Shown piece by piece: positions 60,852-64,000 of a stretch of DNA of 64,000 nt; the stretch's first letter is position 1, and each line of letters opens with the position of its first letter. A model generated the notes under the pieces. It was given only the letters and a program-made list of their open reading frames with translations. It searched no databases and had not been told where the DNA came from. The DNA lies in the NCBI RefSeq assembly GCF_020177595.1, contig NZ_JAHTBL010000004.1:62001-126000 (forward strand). The letters run 5' to 3'. The position numbers were made by a program, and so were the translations under genes. Source of the DNA: Cognatishimia sp. MH4019 (GTDB lineage: Bacteria > Pseudomonadota > Alphaproteobacteria > Rhodobacterales > Rhodobacteraceae).

Positions 60852-61444
60852 AGCTGGATATCCAGCAAATTCTGCCAGTTGTCATCAGGATCATCATCCT
60901 GAATGAACTGGGTGCGCACCCCCGGCAGTTCCGCAAAATCATCGCGGATTTTCTTGGGGAACGGCGTTTGTCGGAGGCTCTCGAACCCGGGAATGCCCCG
61001 CAGGATACGAGAGGTGACCGTGCCGCATTGCGCCTTGGCAACAGCGCCATTGGCCTCGACCGCGCGCTTGATACGCTCTGCAATCTCGGGCGAAACCTCA
61101 ACCGTTTGCAAGATCACGTCAAAGGTCTCGCGCGCATGATAATCGGTGTAGTAATTCACAACCCGCGGTGATGCCCCGTAGATCACGTCGTTTCGCTCAG
61201 GGATCGCTTCATGCTTGAAGGTGCCTGCAGGGTCCCAGATCACACGCTGAGACGCGTTGATGATCAAACCGGTATGCGCCCCATTGCCAGAGCGCTTGTT
61301 CATCACCGTCACCAGCGTCAGCGTCGCAGGGCCGGGGTCGCGATACGCGACAGCGTCAATTTCATGTTGTTCGGACCAGACTTGCTCGCCCATGCAAGCT
61401 GCCAGCATCAGCGGCAGCGCCAAAATCACCAAGATACGACGCAT
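60848..61444 (-). CDS. Lipoprotein of unknown function
   Basis: A 198-aa protein with a lipobox (LMLAAC, Cys near residue 17). The mature part has GNGAHTGLIINASQRVIWDP and GTFKHEAIPERNDVIYGASP, then a folded region without membrane helices. The HTGL plus following His-rich segments faintly recall NlpC-like proteins, but no complete catalytic triad is visible. Convergent with azlD, 4 bp overlap. Confidence 0.75.
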   Translation of the reverse strand: MRRILVILALPLMLAACMGEQVWSEQHEIDAVAYRDPGPATLTLVTVMNKRSGNGAHTGLIINASQRVIWDPAGTFKHEAIPERNDVIYGASPRVVNYYTDYHARETFDVILQTVEVSPEIAERIKRAVEANGAVAKAQCGTVTSRILRGIPGFESLRQTPFPKKIRDDFAELPGVRTQFIQDDDPDDNWQNLLDIQL

Positions 61445-61469
61445 TGAAGCTCTTCCAGTCAAGCAGCCT

Positions 61470-61604
61470 TTAACGGGCGAAAATCGCCATAAAGATCAGA
61501 ATTGCAATGATAATATAGACCGAATAGGTCGTGAATTTGATGAAGCCCGAGAACGTCTTTTCGTGGGTGGTGACGTCCATCTCGCCGTGCTTGTGATCTG
61601 CCAT
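61470..61604 (-). CDS. aa3-type cytochrome c oxidase subunit IV
   Basis: A 44-aa protein: MADHKHGEMDVTTHEKTFSG, then FIKFTTYSVYIIIAILIFMA and a short basic end. The cytoplasmic HG-rich start, the EKTF segment and one membrane helix (about residues 23-42) are the mark of the small subunit IV of alphaproteobacterial aa3 oxidases. The ATG at 61604 is chosen over an adjacent upstream ATG because GGAGG then has a normal 5-base spacing. Subunits I-III are not in the window. Confidence 0.9.
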   Translation of the reverse strand: MADHKHGEMDVTTHEKTFSGFIKFTTYSVYIIIAILIFMAIFAR

Positions 61605-61688
61605 CATGGCCTCCCGTTTCTGGTTATTCGCGACTTAGCCGATTCCGCCCCCTATGTCACGGAGAGGCTGTGGGCAAATTGGCGCGCC

Positions 61689-62138
61689 TTACGAGCCCGC
61701 CTCATCCTCTTCCAGCGCTTTAGCAAGGCGGAACCCGATGCGGTTCGGTTCGGCCTGATCAACCTCTTTGGGCAAGGCGCGCAGCAACACGCTCAACTGG
61801 CTGACATGCTGCACCAATTGCGTCTTCGCACCGCTCGCATCGCTGCCGTAAAACGTCACGATATCGGGGTCGTAATAGCCCATGCCTTCGATCCGCAAGA
61901 CGCCGGCATCGCCGCCTGTAAAACCCATCGCGACCTCATGGGCGTTATCAAGCTGCTTCTCGAAGTTCTGGATATAAAGGATTATCCGCTCGTAGGCCCA
62001 TTGCGCAGGGCTTTTCTGAGCGGCAGGAGCTTTGATCGGCTCAGGGCATTTATGATCGGGATCGGTATGCACCTCGTTCAGACGCGGCAGGGCGTCGCCC
62101 TCCACCGCTTCGGCGGTCGTTCTGATCTTATCGTCCAT
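61689..62138 (-). CDS. Conserved protein, possibly DUF6173 family
   Basis: A 149-aa soluble protein with no membrane segment. Segments SPAQWAYERIILYIQNFEKQ (about residues 43-62) and LDNAHEVAMGFTGGDAGVLR, with YYDPDIVTFYGSDASG, look like a conserved core. I associate this pattern with the DUF6173 family, but only weakly. Function unknown. It sits 3 bp downstream of the MBL hydrolase on the same strand. Confidence 0.7.
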   Translation of the reverse strand: MDDKIRTTAEAVEGDALPRLNEVHTDPDHKCPEPIKAPAAQKSPAQWAYERIILYIQNFEKQLDNAHEVAMGFTGGDAGVLRIEGMGYYDPDIVTFYGSDASGAKTQLVQHVSQLSVLLRALPKEVDQAEPNRIGFRLAKALEEDEAGS

Positions 62139-62141
62139 CGC

Positions 62142-63179
62142 TTACCTTTTGCGCTGCCAGATCCACGCCCCATCATCGCGCATTTCCCGCGTAATGCGAG
62201 CGGTTTGATGCAGGTGATTGAGATGGGCGACAGCCTCCACCAATGCCAGTCCGTATTCTCCTTCACCGATCCGGCGCTTGAAAAGCGGTGCGAAAACCTC
62301 CCCTGCCGTTTTGGGCTCGTCCAGATAAGCCTCAAGCCGCGCCAGCGCGCCGTGATGGTTCTCAATCAGTTGCTTCATGCGCAGCGGCAGTCCGGTGAAC
62401 GGCAGTTTATGCCCGCCCAGCACCAGATGATCCTCGCGCGCAAGCCCTGCCAGCCGCTCGCAAGCCTCAAGCCATTCCGCCACGGGGTCCGCCTCCGGCT
62501 CGGTCGCGTAAACCCCGATATTGGGGCTGATTGAGGGCAAAATCTGATCCCCCGACAGCACCAGATTGTCGTCGCGGCTCCAGAATGTTGCGTGTTCCGG
62601 CGAATGCCCATTGCCGATATGCACGTCCCAGTCGCGCCCCGCAGCGCGCAGCACATCGCCTTGGCGAAGGCGCTGAAACCCCAGCGGCAACGGCGCGACC
62701 ACATCCGCAAAATTAAACGGACGCTCCTGCTTTCGCTTTTCCAAAATATCCAAATCCATCCCGGCAGCCTGCCAAAAAGCCAGCGTTTCGGGCGCCGGGC
62801 GATCCTGCGCATCCAGCGTCAGCATCCGTGCGAAAAGCCAAGTGGTCCGGGTCGCCCATAAAGGTGCACCAATCCCGGATTGCATCCAGCCTGCCAGACC
62901 AATGTGATCGGGGTGGTGGTGGGTGACGATCACACGCCCCACCGGCTTGCCCTTCAAAGGCCCGCCAAGCACCGCCTGCCAAATCGCCCGACTGCGTTTA
63001 GAGTCAAAGCCGGTGTCAACGATGCTCCAGTGATCGCCCTCGTCCAGCGCGTAGCAATTGACGTGATCCAGAGCCATCGGCAACGGCATTCTGATCCACA
63101 AAACGCCATCTGCCACCTCAACCGCTTCACCCTCTGCGGGTGGCACCTCAAACGGGTAACGCAGTCCGGCGTGGTTCAC
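62142..63179 (-). CDS. MBL-fold metallo-hydrolase
   Basis: A 345-aa metallo-beta-lactamase-fold enzyme. The THHHPDHIGLAG motif (about residues 87-98) gives the first metal ligands, a His in NGHSPEHATFW (about 195) and an Asp in VLSGDQILP (about 211) continue the site. A C-terminal winged helix (about 270-345) as in LACTB2-like proteins follows. A 22-bp dispersed repeat motif lies in its coding sequence, encoding part of DILEKRKQE. Its start overlaps the acyl-CoA dehydrogenase stop (ATGA). Confidence 0.88.
   Translation of the reverse strand: MNHAGLRYPFEVPPAEGEAVEVADGVLWIRMPLPMALDHVNCYALDEGDHWSIVDTGFDSKRSRAIWQAVLGGPLKGKPVGRVIVTHHHPDHIGLAGWMQSGIGAPLWATRTTWLFARMLTLDAQDRPAPETLAFWQAAGMDLDILEKRKQERPFNFADVVAPLPLGFQRLRQGDVLRAAGRDWDVHIGNGHSPEHATFWSRDDNLVLSGDQILPSISPNIGVYATEPEADPVAEWLEACERLAGLAREDHLVLGGHKLPFTGLPLRMKQLIENHHGALARLEAYLDEPKTAGEVFAPLFKRRIGEGEYGLALVEAVAHLNHLHQTARITREMRDDGAWIWQRKR
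62730..62751. repeat. Dispersed motif copy 3, inside the MBL hydrolase gene
   Basis: CGCTTTTCCAAAATATCC within a coding region, matching the intergenic copies at 6984-7005 and 15769-15790 at nearly every base. Read on the coding strand it specifies a DILEKRKQ-like stretch. Confidence 0.55.
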
Positions 63180-64000
63180 GCAGCAAGCTCATCAGCGCTG
63201 AGATCATAAAGCTCAGACGCGCCAGACCGGGCGTGGATGAGCAGTCCGGCATGTTCGGGCAGCAACCGCTTGATATAGAAGCGCGCGAGTTTTTCACGCG
63301 GGCCGCCCTTGTCAGCTTGTGCGGCCTGCAAGTGATAATGCCCGCCCAGGACCCGTGCGAATGCGTGCAGAAACGGCACCGCGCCTGCGAAGCGTTCGTT
63401 TAGATCGCTTTGCGACACCAGCCATTCGGTCGTCTCGCGCAGGCTTTCGCAGGCCTGCCACACCGCTTCGGCCATGACAGGGTTAGAGCCGCGCGCCTCT
63501 TCGGCAGAGGCTTCCATCTCGTCGAGTAGACGGTAAGCCGCCTCGCCGCCATCCATCATCTTGCGCGCCACCAGGTCCATGGCCTGAATGCCGTTGGTGC
63601 CTTCGTAGATCGTCGTCACCCGCACATCACGGGCAAACTGCGCCGCACCGGTTTCCTCCACAAAGCCCATGCCGCCATGCACTTGCATGCCGGTTTGCGC
63701 GACAGCCACGCCGACATCCGTGCCAAAGGCTTTCGCGATAGGCGTCAGGAAGGCCGCCCGCGCCTCCCACTCGGGATCATCGGTCGCATGGGCCATATCA
63801 ATCGCGACCGCACAAGACAGCGCAATCGCGCGGGAGGCGAACACATCCGCCTTCATTGTCGCTAGCATCCGGCGGACGTCCGCATGATCGACAATGGCGC
63901 CGGTTCCACCCTCGATCGGCGTCGCACCCTGCTTGCGATCCAGCGCATAAGCCACCGCGTGTTGCATCGCCCCTTCGGCAACGCCAACGCCCTGCACACC
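63176..64000 (-). CDS. Acyl-CoA dehydrogenase, C-terminal part (cut by window edge)
   Basis: The last 274 residues of a large acyl-CoA dehydrogenase-family protein; the N-terminus and active-site domain lie beyond 64000. Visible are GVAEGAMQHAVAYALDRKQG, a long helical part, the VHGGMGFVEETGAAQFARDV segment and the IYEGTNGIQAMDLVARKMM motif that ends the dehydrogenase core, followed by about 120 residues of a C-terminal extension (DUF5597/AcdA-type). The length is that of the Rhodobacteraceae dehydrogenases that feed ETF-QO. Confidence 0.9.
   Translation of the reverse strand, partial: GVQGVGVAEGAMQHAVAYALDRKQGATPIEGGTGAIVDHADVRRMLATMKADVFASRAIALSCAVAIDMAHATDDPEWEARAAFLTPIAKAFGTDVGVAVAQTGMQVHGGMGFVEETGAAQFARDVRVTTIYEGTNGIQAMDLVARKMMDGGEAAYRLLDEMEASAEEARGSNPVMAEAVWQACESLRETTEWLVSQSDLNERFAGAVPFLHAFARVLGGHYHLQAAQADKGGPREKLARFYIKRLLPEHAGLLIHARSGASELYDLSADELAA

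Noticed and set aside
1-64000. tRNA, rRNA, prophage or integrative element attachment sites
   Set aside because: No tRNA arm pattern, rRNA segment, integrase or phage structural gene was recognised on either strand.

Overview
The window is chromosomal DNA from an alphaproteobacterium of the Rhodobacterales, most likely a marine Roseobacter-type Rhodobacteraceae. The evidence is the family content: TrcR (DUF1013), COQ9 next to rpsU, a small aa3-type cytochrome oxidase subunit IV, DUF1244, a TIGR02302 giant membrane protein, L-malyl-CoA/beta-methylmalyl-CoA lyase and a DgcN/DgcA D-glutamate pathway. Gene order, high G+C and many ATGA or TGATG gene junctions agree. Genus cannot be fixed from the sequence alone.

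Layout. 1-3054: start of an unknown gene, then dnaX-ybaB-recR. 3055-7060: an octanucleotide tandem array, an FAD oxidoreductase, trcR, an RNase T2 and a quinone oxidoreductase. 7061-11900: coq9/rpsU divergent pair, Lrp regulator/alanine dehydrogenase divergent pair, mscL, a GST-like protein and ytoQ. 11956-18326: minus-strand translation block pheT, a small membrane gene, pheS, rplT and rpmI, then a small membrane gene and pyk. 18432-19705: N-formylglutamate amidohydrolase, DUF1244 and a small membrane gene. 19805-21773: a complete IS1595-family element with passenger genes. 21938-28271: small membrane protein, D-amino acid operon (dgcN-dgcA-aminotransferase), mcl1, an AraC-type regulator and accA. 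28278-33044: periplasmic protein, PPOX flavoprotein, plsC, ftsX, ftsE and a zinc-ribbon membrane protein. 33297-34118: a TopAI(YjhX)-YjhQ-like pair. 34167-41152: TIGR02302, lysA, DUF2834, lipoprotein and argH on one strand, then tlpA and tag. 41282-46559: EAL protein, phaA, phaB, a 36-residue small protein, a LysR/exporter pair and DUF465. 46664-55637: trmN6-like methyltransferase, DUF2007, polyprenyl synthase, ispE, TPR protein, ETF-ubiquinone oxidoreductase, PAP2 protein, greA and a membrane protein. 55634-64000: coupled molybdenum-cofactor operon fdhD-mobA-mobB-moeA, branched-chain amino acid exporter azlCD, lipoprotein, oxidase subunit IV, an unassigned conserved gene, MBL hydrolase and the C-terminal part of an acyl-CoA dehydrogenase.

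The most distinctive accessory locus is the IS1595-family element at 19813-21765. It has perfect 8-bp target duplications (AAACTATG), 14-bp perfect terminal inverted repeats and an intact DDE-type transposase. It also carries a three-gene cassette on the opposite strand: a one-pass membrane protein, an ImmA/IrrE HExxH metalloprotease and a 56-residue protein. The first passenger start codon sits in an inverted repeat that could fold over its ribosome site, and the transposase promoter appears to lie in the terminal repeat. This is a passenger-bearing IS whose cargo resembles part of a regulatory, toxin-antitoxin or defence module; the function is unknown.

Metabolically, the window suggests a heterotroph that uses D-amino acids (dgcN, dgcA, D-amino acid aminotransferase, alanine dehydrogenase), assimilates C2 units (mcl1), stores polyhydroxybutyrate (phaA, phaB) and respires with an ETF-linked ubiquinone system and an aa3 oxidase. 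No tRNA, rRNA, CRISPR array or prophage was recognised.
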